Below are positions 39,164-50,997 of a stretch of 64,000 bases of DNA, piece by piece. Numbering within the stretch: the first letter of the stretch is position 1; each line of letters opens with the position of its first letter. A program made the position numbers and the translations under genes. Below the pieces are notes generated by a model, which did not search any database, was not told where the DNA came from, and worked only from the letters and a program-made list of their open reading frames with translations. Origin of the DNA: Tsukamurella sp. PLM1 (GTDB lineage: Bacteria; Actinomycetota; Actinomycetes; Mycobacteriales; Mycobacteriaceae); NCBI RefSeq assembly GCF_023168325.1, contig NZ_AP025688.1:3038001-3102000 (forward strand), read 5' to 3'.

Positions 39164-39167
<4 letters not shown>
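38781..39167 (+). CDS. Hot-dog-fold protein like 3-aminobutyryl-CoA / beta-alanyl-CoA ammonia-lyase (Kal type)
   Basis: This 128-residue protein is intact. Its core, FSDAHYAGNLVDGAFALKLF then GDAGTDLGIEVDGHEGLF and SVEFLAPIRGGDIVEA, closely resembles what I recall of Kal from lysine-fermenting bacteria and the related beta-alanyl-CoA ammonia-lyase. Those enzymes remove ammonia from a 3-aminoacyl-CoA to give an enoyl-CoA. It sits in an operon with an acyl-CoA synthetase, enoyl-CoA hydratase and alcohol dehydrogenase, exactly the steps needed around such a lyase. A thioesterase is the alternative for this fold. Its TGA overlaps the GTG of the next gene. The activity is a strong inference, not shown. 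Confidence 0.75.
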
Positions 39168-41439
<2,272 letters not shown>

Positions 41440-41484
41440 CAGCCCGGCCCGCGCCCATCCCTCATTAATCCAAGGAGAGTCACC

Positions 41485-42174
41485 ATGATCGAGATCCTGT
41501 TCATGATCGCCGTCGTCTGGGCGATCGCCGTCGGTTACACGTACGGCATCAAGTTCCTCCGGAGACACCACAACTACCTCCTCGGCCTCGAATGGATCGT
41601 CGTCGCGACGTCGTGCACCAACTTCATGGTGTTCGCCGCGATCAAGGCCGGCCACGACAGCCCGATGTACACGGCCGCAGCGTTCCTGGATGCGTTCTCG
41701 CGGTCGTTCGGCATCACGCTCATCCTGGTCCTCGGCCTGCTGCAGGTGACACACCGCTACAAGCCGTCGCTCGCCGTGGAGATCGGGGCGTTCGCGGTGG
41801 CCGGGGTCGGCGGGCTCGTCTTCGTCGGCTACCAGGAGTCCTCGTTCAAACTCGCGGCGGAGATCTTCCTGCTCGCCGCCAACCTGCTCACCGCGTGCTT
41901 CCTGATCTACTTCTGCGCGCGCCTGTGGCAGATCGGCGAGCAGAAGCATGCGATCTGGGCCGGCGTGGCGACGGCGTGCGGCTCGTTCATCGCGATCACC
42001 TACGACTTCTTCCCGATTCCCGAGGCGGACATGCTGGACCGCCCGCTCTTCTACACCCTCGCCCTCGCGGCCTGGGGCCTGCAGATGTTCACCTACTACC
42101 GCGCCTACACCGCCTTCGACGCCTACAACAAGCGCGTGGCCGCGCAGGTGACCGACGCGCGGACCGCTGCATGA
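41485..42174 (+). CDS. Multi-pass membrane protein of unknown function
   Basis: I do not recognise this 229-residue protein. It has about seven hydrophobic segments: IEILFMIAVVWAIAVGYT, the region around FMVFAAIKAG, FGITLILVLGLLQVTH, IGAFAVAGVGGLVFVGY, IFLLAANLLTACFLIYFCAR, IWAGVATACGSFIAITYD and FYTLALAAWGLQMFTYY. A basic HRYKPS loop and an acidic FPIPEADM loop are visible. AAGGAGAG precedes the ATG. It is the last gene of the CoA-dependent operon, 45 bp after the nitronate monooxygenase gene, so it could move a substrate or product. The frame is intact. Confidence 0.75.
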   Translation: MIEILFMIAVVWAIAVGYTYGIKFLRRHHNYLLGLEWIVVATSCTNFMVFAAIKAGHDSPMYTAAAFLDAFSRSFGITLILVLGLLQVTHRYKPSLAVEIGAFAVAGVGGLVFVGYQESSFKLAAEIFLLAANLLTACFLIYFCARLWQIGEQKHAIWAGVATACGSFIAITYDFFPIPEADMLDRPLFYTLALAAWGLQMFTYYRAYTAFDAYNKRVAAQVTDARTAA

Positions 42175-42360
42175 CCGGCAGTCCTACCTGCTCGCGCACG
42201 GCCTGGGTACACCGGTCGCCGATGCCACCACGACGGTCGAGGTCACGGAGCGCGGCACCTACCGCGTGTGGGCGCGAACCAAGGATTGGGTTCCCGAACA
42301 CCATCCCGGGCGGTTCACCGTCGCTGTCCACGGCGAACCGCTCGCTGGACGCGCAGGCGG
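42173..42360 (+). pseudogene. Remnant of a large FAD-dependent oxidoreductase gene
   Basis: Reading from 42173 gives DRQSYLLAHGLGTPVADATT and, further on, GTYRVWARTKDWVPEHHPGR then FTVAVHGEPLAG. This resembles the conserved N-terminal part of large FAD-dependent oxidoreductases related to xanthan-lyase-like proteins. Nothing upstream or downstream continues it: the membrane-protein gene ends at its left edge and the convergent monooxygenase gene starts at its right edge. It has no start codon or ribosome-binding site. I read it as a deletion remnant of about 63 codons. Confidence 0.6.
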
Positions 42361-42963
42361 TCAGCGGCGCTCCAGCCACGGCTTGATGCGCGCGGTCACC
42401 CACGGCAGCACCAGGAAGACCATGAGCGGGGTGTTGATGAGCGTGGCGATCAGGGTGCGGGCCACGAGCCCCCAGCCGTCCGACGGCAGGGGCAGGTGGG
42501 GCAGCACCAGGAAGTTGATCAGCAGCGACAGGGGGAAGAAGCCCAGCCAGATGGCCACGGCCTGTTTCCACCGCGGCGGGACCGCGACCACCGGCGAGGC
42601 GGTGACGCCGGCACCGTCGGACTGCGGGCCGAACCAGCCCTCGATCCCGGACAGACGGTGCGTCGCGGTCTCGACCGCGAGGCCCGCGCAGCGCTCCAGC
42701 CAGTGCTTGCGCACCCGCGAGCGCTGCCAGCCGGCGAGCTCGTCGTCCGAGGCGAAGCGGTAGATCACGAAGTACACGTCGGGCTCGTCGACGGATCGGA
42801 CCCAGCCGCCGCCGAGGAAGCCGGGGTACGTCCGGGCGAGCGCGATGCCCGCATCGGTCCAGGCGATGAAGTCGTGTTCGCGGCCGGGCGCGATGCGGCG
42901 GGCGACGGAGGTGAGCGCGGCCTTGTGGGCCTCGGGCGCCTCCGCATGGGTGTCGGTGGGCAT
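42361..42963 (-). CDS. Antibiotic biosynthesis monooxygenase (ABM) domain protein with two membrane helices
   Basis: Residues about 15-110 form an ABM ferredoxin-like domain (SVARRIAPGREHDFIAWTDA, GFLGGGWVRSVDEPDVYFVI, then YRFASDDELAGWQRSRVRKH). Residues about 130-200 hold two membrane helices (VAIWLGFFPLSLLINFLVLP and TLIATLINTPLMVFLVLPWV) around a short loop. ABM-plus-DUF proteins of this shape are widespread and poorly studied. The 200-residue frame is intact. Its 3' end abuts the gene remnant at 42360, so a deletion may have joined them. I chose the ATG at 42963. Confidence 0.8.
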   Translation of the reverse strand: MPTDTHAEAPEAHKAALTSVARRIAPGREHDFIAWTDAGIALARTYPGFLGGGWVRSVDEPDVYFVIYRFASDDELAGWQRSRVRKHWLERCAGLAVETATHRLSGIEGWFGPQSDGAGVTASPVVAVPPRWKQAVAIWLGFFPLSLLINFLVLPHLPLPSDGWGLVARTLIATLINTPLMVFLVLPWVTARIKPWLERR

Positions 42964-43082
42964 ACCCACAGTGTCGGGGCCACCCGCATCCGGCACCAAC
43001 CCGAGCAGGTGTGATCTTGCCGACCCGCCGCGCCCGGCCACACCGACCTGCGGTGCCCGGGACCGGATGCCACAATCGTCAG

Positions 43083-43736
43083 GTGTCCTACCTACTTCGT
43101 GTCCGCCTCACCGACCGTCCCGGTAGCCTTGGCTCGCTGGCCGTGGCCCTCGGCTCGGTGGGCGCCGACATCCTCTCGCTGGACGTCGTGGAGCGCGGTG
43201 ACGGTTTCGCGGTGGACGACATCGTGGTCGACCTCGGCCCGCAGTCGCTTCCCGACACTCTGATCACCGCCGCCGAGGCCCTGGACGGGATCACGGTGGA
43301 TGCGATCCGCCCGTACGCGGACGTGCTGGATACCCATCGCGAGCTGGAGCTGATCGACCACGTCGCCGCCGCGGGGCACGACCAACTGCAGATGCTGGTC
43401 GATCAGATTCCGCGCGTCCTGCGCGTGGGGTGGTGCGCCGTGCTGTCGAACGCGCCGGACACCGCGTGGCCCGTGTTCGGCTCGTCGGGCCTGCCGGAGA
43501 CGCCGCCGGTGCACACGGACTTCCTGCCGCTGAGTGGCCCCGTCGACCTCGATGCGGAGGCCGACTGGGTGCCTCAGGCGTGGCAGGACATGGACACCAA
43601 GCTCGCAGCCGCGCCGCTCGGCGCCATCGGCAAGGTCGTGCTCGTGGGGCGCCCCGGCGGCCCGGACTTCCGCCCGTCCGAGGTGGCCCGCCTCGGCTAC
43701 CTCGCGGGCATCGTGGCGACGGTGCTCGTCCGCTAG
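43083..43736 (+). CDS. ACT-domain protein (Rv3013-like)
   Basis: This 217-residue protein starts with an ACT domain, YLLRVRLTDRPGSLGSLAVA and LGSVGADILSLDVVERGDGF, then a second alpha/beta region resembling a GAF-like or second ACT unit (LLIDHV-type helix, AVLSNAPDTAWPVFGSSGLP, GAIGKVVLVGRPGG). It occupies the place of Rv3013 between gatC and ligA in M. tuberculosis. ACT domains usually bind amino acids; the ligand and target are unknown. The GTG at 43083 lies 6 nt after CACAAT, a leaderless start. The frame is intact. Confidence 0.85.
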   Translation: MSYLLRVRLTDRPGSLGSLAVALGSVGADILSLDVVERGDGFAVDDIVVDLGPQSLPDTLITAAEALDGITVDAIRPYADVLDTHRELELIDHVAAAGHDQLQMLVDQIPRVLRVGWCAVLSNAPDTAWPVFGSSGLPETPPVHTDFLPLSGPVDLDAEADWVPQAWQDMDTKLAAAPLGAIGKVVLVGRPGGPDFRPSEVARLGYLAGIVATVLVR

Positions 43737-43778
43737 CTCCCGCTTCGCCGCATTCGATCGGACGCCGCCTTGCGCATT

Positions 43779-43798
43779 TGTATAGACAGCGATATACA
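43779..43798. promoter_or_regulatory. Inverted-repeat operator upstream of the permease-hutH operon
   Basis: TGTATA (43779-43784) and TATACA (43793-43798) are separated by 8 bp, in an A/T-rich patch of otherwise GC-rich DNA, 53 nt before the permease GTG. HutC-type GntR regulators bind TGTAT-like dyads, and a hutC-type gene lies at 51066. The link is inferred. Confidence 0.5.
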
Positions 43799-43851
43799 TA
43801 TGCGGGTGTGATTCGCCACACATTGTCCCCCCACCCGTTCAAGGAGTCCCC

Positions 43852-45226
43852 GTGAGCGATCTCGGCTCCACTCTGGTCCGCGGCCTGACTGCGCGCCACA
43901 TCCGGTTCATCGCGCTGGGCTCCGCGATCGGCACCGGGCTGTTCTACGGCTCGTCGCAGGCCATTCAGTCCGCCGGTCCCGCGGTCCTCGTCGCCTACCT
44001 CATCGGCGGCGCCGCGATCTACGTGTTGCTCCGCGCGCTCGGCGAGCTCGCGGTCCGTAACCCCGTCGCCGGATCGTTCGGCGAATTCGCCTCCGCGAAC
44101 CTCGGACCGCTCGCCGGCTTCATGACGGGGTGGACCTACATCTTCGAGATGATCGTGGTCGCGCTCGCCGACGCACCGCCTTCGGCGTGTACATGGGCTT
44201 CTGGTTCCCCGACGTGCCGCGGTGGATCTGGGTGCTGTCGATCATCTTCTTCATCGCCGCCGTGAACCTGGTGGGCGTCAAGACTTTCGGCGAGCTCGAG
44301 TTCTGGTTCACTCTGGTCAAAATCGCGGCGATCATCGCGATGATCGCGGGCGGTGTCGCGGTCCTGATGTTCGGCTTCGGACTGCACGACACCGCGCAGG
44401 GCGTGTCCAACCTCTGGTCGCACGACGGCTTCTTCGCCACCGGGATCGGCGGATTCCTCGGCTGTTTCGCCATCGTCATCTTCGCGTTCGGCGGCAGCGA
44501 GATCATCGGCATCACCGCCGGCGAGGCCAGGACCCCGAGAAGACGATTCCCCGCGCCGTGAACACGGTCCCGGTCCGGATCCTGCTGTTCTACGTGCTCA
44601 CCCTCGCGGTGATCATGGCGATCATCCCGTGGAACGAGATCAGCAAGGACCGCAGCCCGTTCGTGCAGATCTTCGAGGCGCTGGGCGTCGGGCCGGCGGC
44701 GGCCGTGCTCAACGTCGTCGTGATCACCGCGGCACTTTCCGCGATCAACAGCGATGTGTTCGGCGCGGGCCGCATGCTGTACGGCATGGCCGAGCGCGGA
44801 CAGGCACCGCAGGCCCTGACCAAGGTCTCGCGGAACGGAGTCCCCTACTTGACCGTCGTCATCATGGCCGGCGCGCTCCTCGTGGGCGTCGTGTTGAACT
44901 GGCTGATCCCCGAGAACGTGTTCGCGGTGATCGCCTCGATCGCCACCTTCGCCACCATCTTCGTGTGGCTGATGATCCTGGCCGCGCAGTTCAAGTCGCG
45001 TCGCTCGATGACGCCCGAGCAGGAGGCCGGACTGAAGTTCCCGGTTCCGCTGTGGCCGTGCGGCCAGCTGATCACGATGGCCTTCCTGGTATTCGTCACC
45101 GTCCTCCTCGGCTTCCACTCGGACACCCGGGTGGCCCTCTACGTCGGAGCCGTCTGGCTGGTCGTCCTGGCCGTCGCGTTCCGCTTCCTCCCTCGCACCC
45201 CGAAGATCGAACTGGAGAAGATCTGA
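43852..45226 (+). CDS. AAT/APC-type amino acid permease, probably histidine; two frameshifts
   Basis: About 458 residues after repair, with around twelve membrane helices. The start [20 protein letters not shown] is the classic AAT-family signature, followed by [34 protein letters not shown] with [20 protein letters not shown], and [20 protein letters not shown]. One base is lost near 44172 ([14 protein letters not shown]) and one near 44530 ([11 protein letters not shown]). AAGGAG precedes the GTG at 43852. Its stop overlaps the hutH ATG (TGATG), so it most likely imports histidine for degradation. Confidence 0.87.
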
Positions 45227-46761
45227 TGACCACCGTCACCGTCGGCATCGGCCCCGTCAGCCCCGAGGACGTGCTGCGCGTCGCCCGCGAGGGCGCCGCC
45301 GTGGCACTGTCGCAGGAGTCGCTGGACGCCATGGCCGCGACCCGCGCGCACATCCGCGCCCTCGCCGACAGCCCCGAGCCCGTGTACGGCGTGTCCACCG
45401 GCTTCGGTGCGCTCGCCACGCGGCACATCCCGACGGAGCTGCGCAAGCAGTTGCAGCGCAGCCTGATCCGCTCGCACGCGGCCGGCTCCGGGCCCGAGGT
45501 CGAGCGCGAGGTGATCCGCGGCCTCATGCTGTTGCGCCTGTCGACGCTGGCCACCGGCCGCACCGGCGTCCGCCCCGAGGTCGCGCAGGCCTACGCCGGG
45601 CTGCTCACCGCCGGCATCACGCCGGTCGTGCACGAGTACGGGAGCCTGGGCTGCTCGGGCGATCTCGCGCCACTGGCGCACTGCGCGCTCGCCGTGATCG
45701 GTGAGGGCACGGTCCGCACGGCCGACGGTGCGCTCGCCCCTGCCGCGGAGGCCCTGGCCGCCGCCGGCATCGAGCCCGTCGTGCTGGAGGAGAAGGAGGG
45801 CCTCGCCCTCATCAACGGCACCGACGGGATGCTCGGCATGCTCGTGATGGCGTGCCACGATCTGCGCGGCCTGCTCAAGCTCGCCGATGTGACCGCGGCG
45901 ATGAGCGTCGAGGGCCTGATGGGCACGAACCGCGTGTTCGCCGCGGACCTGCAGGCGCTGCGCCCGCAGCCCGGGCAGGCCGTCGCCGCCGCGAACATGA
46001 CCCGCCTGCTGGACGGTTCGCCGATCGTCGCGAGCCACCGCGAGGACACCACCGTGGTGCAGGACGCCTATTCGCTGCGCTGCGCCCCGATCGTCACCGG
46101 CGCCGCGCGCGACACCGTCGTTCACGCAGAGACCGTGGCCGGGTACGAGCTCGCCGCCGCCGTGGACAACCCCGTCATCACGCTCGACGGGCGTGTCGAG
46201 TCGAACGGCAACTTCCACGGCGCGCCCGTGGCGTACGTGCTCGACTTCCTCGCCATCGTCGCCGCGGACGTCGCCTCCATGAGCGAGCGGCGCACGGACC
46301 GGTTCCTGGACAAGGCCCGCAACCACGGCCTCAACCCGTTCCTCGCGGACGACCCGGGCGTCGATTCGGGCCACATGATCGCCCAGTACACGCAGGCCGC
46401 GATCGTGTCCGAGCTCAAGCGGCTCGCGGCACCGTCGTCGGTGGACTCGATCCCCTCCTCGGCGATGCAGGAGGACCACGTCTCGATGGGCTGGTCCGGG
46501 GCGCGCAAGCTGCGCCGCGCGATCGACGGCCTCACCCGAGTGCTGGCGATCGAGGCGCTCACCGCGGCGCGCGCGATCGACCTGCGCGCGCCGCTGCAGC
46601 CGGCCGCCGCGACCGGCGCGGTCCGCGACCTCATCCGCAGCCGCGTCGAGGGCCCCGGCACCGACCGCTTCCTGGCGCCCGAGATCGAGGCCGTGGTCGA
46701 GCTCGCCGCGTCCGGTGCGCTGGTGGCCGCCGCGGAGCAGGTCGCGGGCGAGCTCGGCTGA
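45226..46761 (+). CDS. hutH: Histidine ammonia-lyase
   Basis: HutH removes ammonia from histidine to give urocanate, the first step of histidine use. All 511 residues are intact. Family signatures are PVYGVSTGFGALATRHIP, GSLGCSGDLAPLAHCAL, NGTDGMLGMLVMA and QDAYSLRCAPIVTGAARDTV. The electrophilic MIO group normally forms from Ala-Ser-Gly; here the triad is Cys-Ser-Gly. I believe this variant occurs in other actinobacterial histidases, so activity is expected. The ATG overlaps the permease stop. The rest of the pathway (hutU, hutI, hutG) runs in the opposite direction 4 kb away. Confidence 0.95.
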   Translation: MTTVTVGIGPVSPEDVLRVAREGAAVALSQESLDAMAATRAHIRALADSPEPVYGVSTGFGALATRHIPTELRKQLQRSLIRSHAAGSGPEVEREVIRGLMLLRLSTLATGRTGVRPEVAQAYAGLLTAGITPVVHEYGSLGCSGDLAPLAHCALAVIGEGTVRTADGALAPAAEALAAAGIEPVVLEEKEGLALINGTDGMLGMLVMACHDLRGLLKLADVTAAMSVEGLMGTNRVFAADLQALRPQPGQAVAAANMTRLLDGSPIVASHREDTTVVQDAYSLRCAPIVTGAARDTVVHAETVAGYELAAAVDNPVITLDGRVESNGNFHGAPVAYVLDFLAIVAADVASMSERRTDRFLDKARNHGLNPFLADDPGVDSGHMIAQYTQAAIVSELKRLAAPSSVDSIPSSAMQEDHVSMGWSGARKLRRAIDGLTRVLAIEALTAARAIDLRAPLQPAAATGAVRDLIRSRVEGPGTDRFLAPEIEAVVELAASGALVAAAEQVAGELG

Positions 46762-46815
46762 TGCGCCGTTGCCGCGGGGCGCATGCGTGTGCGTCCCGCG
46801 GGTGCGAACGGAGAG

Positions 46816-46839
46816 GTCCGCGCGGGCTTTCCCGCGGAC
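46816..46839 (+). terminator. Possible hairpin terminator after hutH
   Basis: GTCCGCG (46816-46822) pairs with CGCGGAC (46833-46839), with further G/C pairing inside the loop. It lies 55 nt after the hutH stop and has no T-tract. The preceding sequence, ATGCGCC (46761-46767) with GGCGCAT (46778-46784), forms another hairpin directly at the stop codon. Confidence 0.4.
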
Positions 46840-46858
46840 ATGTAGTCGCGCGGAGGCA

Positions 46859-47089
46859 ATGCGTTGGGCGCATACCCCTGTTTCAGCAGGTAGACGACTG
46901 TTTCACGACTGAGAGCAATGCGCGAAACGCATACCCTGCCCTCTGTTGAGAACTCCACACGACTCGCCTGGCGGTCCTCCGGTGCGCGAGCGGCGGGCGA
47001 GTTCGAGGCGGGGTCATGCGCCGGGCGCATGACCCCGCTCATCAGAATTACCTCTGACCTGCAGTCTTCGAGCTATGCACGGGACGCAT
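46859..47089. repeat. Array of four 15-bp dyads, ATGCG-N5-CGCAT, in the hutH/hutG convergent gap
   Basis: The 376-bp stretch between hutH (46761) and hutG (47138) has no gene that I can support. It holds four copies: 46859-46873 (ATGCGTTGGGCGCAT), 46918-46932 (ATGCGCGAAACGCAT), 47016-47030 (ATGCGCCGGGCGCAT) and 47075-47089 (ATGCACGGGACGCAT). Start-to-start distances are 59, 98 and 59 bp. The third is the core of a perfect 14-bp stem (47008-47021 with 47025-47038). The fourth has an 8-bp stem (47071-47078 with 47086-47093). The first two are both flanked by GCA on the left and ACCC on the right. Their role is unknown. Confidence 0.75.
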
Positions 47090-47137
47090 AGCTATTCGGA
47101 GAACACCTCTTCGCCGTCCGAGCTGCACCGCCAGCGC

Positions 47138-48069
47138 TCAGCGGCGGGTGACGATGCGGTGGATGAGGCGCGCGGCGGTGCGGGCGGTGCGGTTGTCGAC
47201 GTCGAGCGACGGATTGAGCTCCGCAACGTCGAGCATTCGCAGCTTGCCGCTGGCCGCGACGATGTCGCACACCCGCGAGATCACCTCGAGCGGTACGCCC
47301 AGGCCCGCGGGCGCGGAGACGCCGGGCGCGACGGCGGCGGGCAGCACGTCGAGATCGATGGTGAGGTACAGCGCGTCGACGCCGGCAAGGAAGTCCTGCA
47401 CGAACCGCTCGACCGCGGACATCGACAGCACGCCGCACTCGTCGTCGAGCAGGTACCGCACGCCCCAGCGCTCGGCCTCGTCGAAGAGCGCGCGGGTGTT
47501 GCCCGGCTGCGAGATCCCCACGACGGCGTAGTCGAGGCGCCGCCCCGCGGCGTCCTCGGCGAGGGCCATCTGCCGGAACGGGGTCCCGGAACTGGGGCGC
47601 GGCGCGGCACGAAGATCGAAGTGCGCGTCCAGGTTCAGCACACCGAAGCGCGCACCGTCGGCGACCACGCGGGAGTTCGCGATGCCCAGGTAGCTGCCGT
47701 AGGCCACCTCGTGGCCTCCCCCAGCACCACGGGCAGACCACCGTCGTCGAGCACGGACGTGACCGCCGCGCCGAGGCGCTCCTGCCCCGTCTCGAGGTCG
47801 CCGTCGCCCGTCACCACCACGTCGCCGAGGTCCGTGACGTCGAGATCGCCTGCGAGCGCGAGAGTCCCGAGTGCACCCCGCAGGGCTGCCGGCCCCGCTG
47901 CGGCGCCCGGCCGGCCGAGGTTGCGCACCACCCCGGCATCGCTCGCGAAGCCGATGAGTGCCGTCGCACCGGCGACCGGGCCGGAGGCCATCGCCGAGTA
48001 CCAGCGGAGGTGCTCCGGGCCGGGCCCGTCGTCGCGTCCCGTCCAGGCCGACGGTGCCCGGTCCGTCAT
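47138..48069 (-). CDS. hutG: Formimidoylglutamase (arginase/ureohydrolase family); frameshift near 47717
   Basis: HutG hydrolyses N-formimidoyl-glutamate to glutamate and formamide, the last step of this hut route. The repaired 310-residue protein has the ureohydrolase metal motifs: [13 protein letters not shown] restored across the break, [20 protein letters not shown] (DAHxD), and [20 protein letters not shown] (SxDxDxxDP-like). The break is one G short in a GGGGG run at [12 protein letters not shown]. The ATG at 48069 overlaps the hutI stop (ATGA). The operon order is hutU-hutI-hutG. Confidence 0.9.
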
Positions 48070-49243
48070 CGCTGCACCCCGGCTGTGAACACGCGCGAGA
48101 CCAGCGGCACGCCCGGCCGGTACGCCAGGTGCAGGTGCGACGGGGCCTCGAGCACCGTCAGGTCCGCGCGCATGCCGACGCGCAGCGCGCCGATGTCGGT
48201 GCGCCGCAACGCAGCCGCTCCGCCCGCCGTGGCGGCCCACACCGCCTCGTCGGGACTCATGTGCATCTCCCGCACCGCGAGCGCGATGCAGAACGGGATG
48301 CTGGTGGTGTAGCTCGTGCCGGGGTTGCAGTCGGCCGCCGGGCCACGGTGACGCCAGCGTCGAGCAGCGCCCGCGCGTCGGGGTACTTGTTGCGGGTGCT
48401 GAAGTCGGCGCCCGGCAGCAGCGTGGCGACGGTGCTCCCGCCCGCGAGGGCCTCGACGTCGGCGTCGGTGGTGTAGGTGACGTGGTCGACCGAGGCGGCG
48501 CCCAACTCCACGGCGAGGCGCACGCCCGCACCGTAGGAGAGCTGGTTGCCGTGCACGCGCGGCACGAGGCCCGCGGCCATGCCGGCCGTGAGCACCGCGC
48601 GGGACTGCTCCTCCGTGAAGGCGCCCTCCTCGCAGAAGACGTCGATCCACGTCGCCCGCGGCGCGCACGCCGGGATCATCTCATCGACGACCATCGCGAC
48701 GTAATCGTCCTGCCGCCCCGCGTATTCGGGCGGCGCGACGTGCGCGGCGAGCAGCGTCACCTCGTCGGAGACGCCCGCCGCCACGTCCAGGCTGCGGGAC
48801 TCGTCGCGCACCGTCTGGCCGTACCCGGTCTTGATCTCCAGCGTGGTCGTGCCCTGCGCCCGCGCCTCGGCCGCGAGCCGGGCGGCGTTGGCCGACAGCG
48901 CCTCGTCGGAGGCGGCACGGGTCGCGGCGATCGTGGTCCGGATGCCGCCGGCGCCGTACGCGGCACCGGTCATCCGGGCCGCGAACTCCTCCGCCCGGTC
49001 GCCGCCGAAGACGGTGTGCGAGTGACTGTCCACGAATCCCGGGAGCACCGCGCGCCCCTCGACGTCGATGCGCGTGCCGGCGGCACCGTCGGGCACGCGG
49101 GCCGACGGGCCGACCCACTGGACGGCACCGTCGCCGATGACGACGGCCGCGTCGCGGATCAGCCCGAGCCGCCCCTCCCCCGCCTCGGGATCGTTGGTGA
49201 CGAGCGAGCCGATGCCGTCGATCAGGGTCCAGCCGGCCGACAT
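48066..49243 (-). CDS. hutI: Imidazolonepropionase; frameshift near 48343
   Basis: HutI opens the imidazolone ring to give formimidoyl-glutamate. The repaired protein of 392 residues belongs to the amidohydrolase family: [20 protein letters not shown] with the HxH metal site, [44 protein letters not shown] with His, SVDHVTY and, after the break, [20 protein letters not shown]. One base is missing at AGVTVA|LAADCNPG, next to CCGGGCC. Its ATG at 49243 overlaps the hutU TGA (TGATG). Confidence 0.92.
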
Positions 49244-50909
49244 CAGTTCTCCTGCATGGGGATGCGGACGCCGCGCTCGCGGGCGACCTGGTTCGCGTAC
49301 TCGTAGCCGGCGTCGGCGTGACGGATCACGCCCATGCCCGGGTCGTTGGTGAGCACGCGCTCCAGCTTCTGCGCGGCGAGCTCGGTGCCGTCGGCGATGC
49401 ACACCTGACCGGCGTGGATCGAGCGGCCCATGCCGACGCCGCCGCCGTGGTGGATGGACACCCACGACGCGCCGGACGAGGTGTTGACCAGCGCGTTGAG
49501 CAGCGGCCAGTCGGCCACGGCGTCGGTGCCGTCGGCCATCGCCTCGGTCTCGCGGTAGGGCGAGGCGACGGAGCCGGAGTCGAGGTGGTCGCGGCCGATC
49601 GCCAGCGGGCCGATCTCGCCGTTCGCCACCATCTCGTTGAACTTCAGGCCCGCGCGGTGCCGCTCGCCGTAGCCGAGCCAGCAGATGCGCGCGGGCAGGC
49701 CCTCGAAGTGCACCTTCTCGCCGGCCATCGTGATCCACCGCTTGAGGTGCTCGTTCTCGGGGAAGAGCTCGAGGATCGCCCTGTCGGTCTTGGCGATGTC
49801 CTCCGGGTCGCCGGAGAGCGCGGCCCAGCGGAACGGTCCGAGGCCCTCCTCGAACAGCGGGCGGATGTAGGCGGGCACGAAGCCGGGGAACTCGAAGGCC
49901 CGCTCGTAGCCGCCCTTGCGGGCCTCGTCGCGGATCGAGTTGCCGTAGTCGAAGACCTCGGCGCCCGCGTCCTGGAACTCGACCATGGCCTTCACATGCG
50001 CGGCCATCGACTTCTGCGCCTCCTCGGTGAAGTACACGGCGTCCTTCTCGGCCATCTTCTGCCAGTCCTCGACGGCGATGCCGACGGGCAGGTAGGACAG
50101 CGGGTCGTGCGCCGAGGTCTGGTCGGTGACGATGTCGATCGGGGCCTTGCGCTCCAGCAGCTCCGGGAAGACCTCGGCGGCATTGCCCACCAGGCCGATC
50201 GAGAGCGGTTCGCGGGCGTCGCGCTTGGCGATCGCCAGCTCCAGCGCCTCGTCGAGGGTGGCGGCCTTGGTGTCGAGGTAGCCGTGCGCGATGCGGCGGT
50301 CGATGCGCGACTCGTCGACGTCGACGCAGATCGCGACACCGTCGTTCATGGTGACCGCGAGGGCTGCGCGCCGCCCATGCCGCCGACGCCGGCGGTCAGG
50401 GTGATGGTGCCGGCGAGCGTGCCGCCGAAACGCTTCTTCGCGACGGCGCCGAAGGTCTCGTAGGTGCCCTGAAGAATGCCCTGGCTGCCGATGTAGATCC
50501 ACGAGCCCGCGGTCATCTGGCCGTACATCATCAGGCCCTCGGCCTCGAGGTGGCGGAAGTGCTCCCAGTTCGCCCAGTCGCCCACCAGGTTCGAGTTGGC
50601 GAGCAGCACGCGCGGCGCCCACTCGTTGGTGCGGAACACGCCGACGGGCTTGCCGGACTGGACGAGCAGGGTCTCGTCGTCGGCGAGCGTCTTCAGCGTG
50701 CGCACGATGGCGTCGAAGGCGGCCCAACTGCGGGCGGCGCGGCCGGTGCCGCCGTAGACCACGAGATCATCCGGGCGCTCCGCCACCTCGGGGTCGAGGT
50801 TGTTCATGAGCATGCGCATCGCGCCCTCCTGCTGCCAACCGCGGCAGGCGAGCTCGAGGCCGTGCGGGGCGCGCACGGGGCGGGCGCCGGCGGAGAAGTC
50901 GTGGGTCAT
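49243..50909 (-). CDS. hutU: Urocanate hydratase; frameshift near 50357
   Basis: HutU hydrates urocanate to imidazolonepropionate using tightly bound NAD+. The repaired length of 555 residues is the family norm. Signatures include [20 protein letters not shown] with [69 protein letters not shown] and, near the C-terminus, [20 protein letters not shown]. One base is lost at [17 protein letters not shown] in a region of C/G runs. It is the first gene of hutUIG and is divergent from hutC. GAGAGGA precedes the ATG at 50909. Confidence 0.93.
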
Positions 50910-50997
50910 GGGGCGAGTCCTCTCGAGGGGACGGAAGTGCTGTCGTGATCCATGACACACGGCGCGGACCTCCCCCGGCCAGGCGCGTCTCGCACAT

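Noticed and set aside
46859-47089. The dyad array as a CRISPR array
   Set aside because: The repeats are 15-bp dyads with variable centres and irregular spacing, and no cas genes are present.
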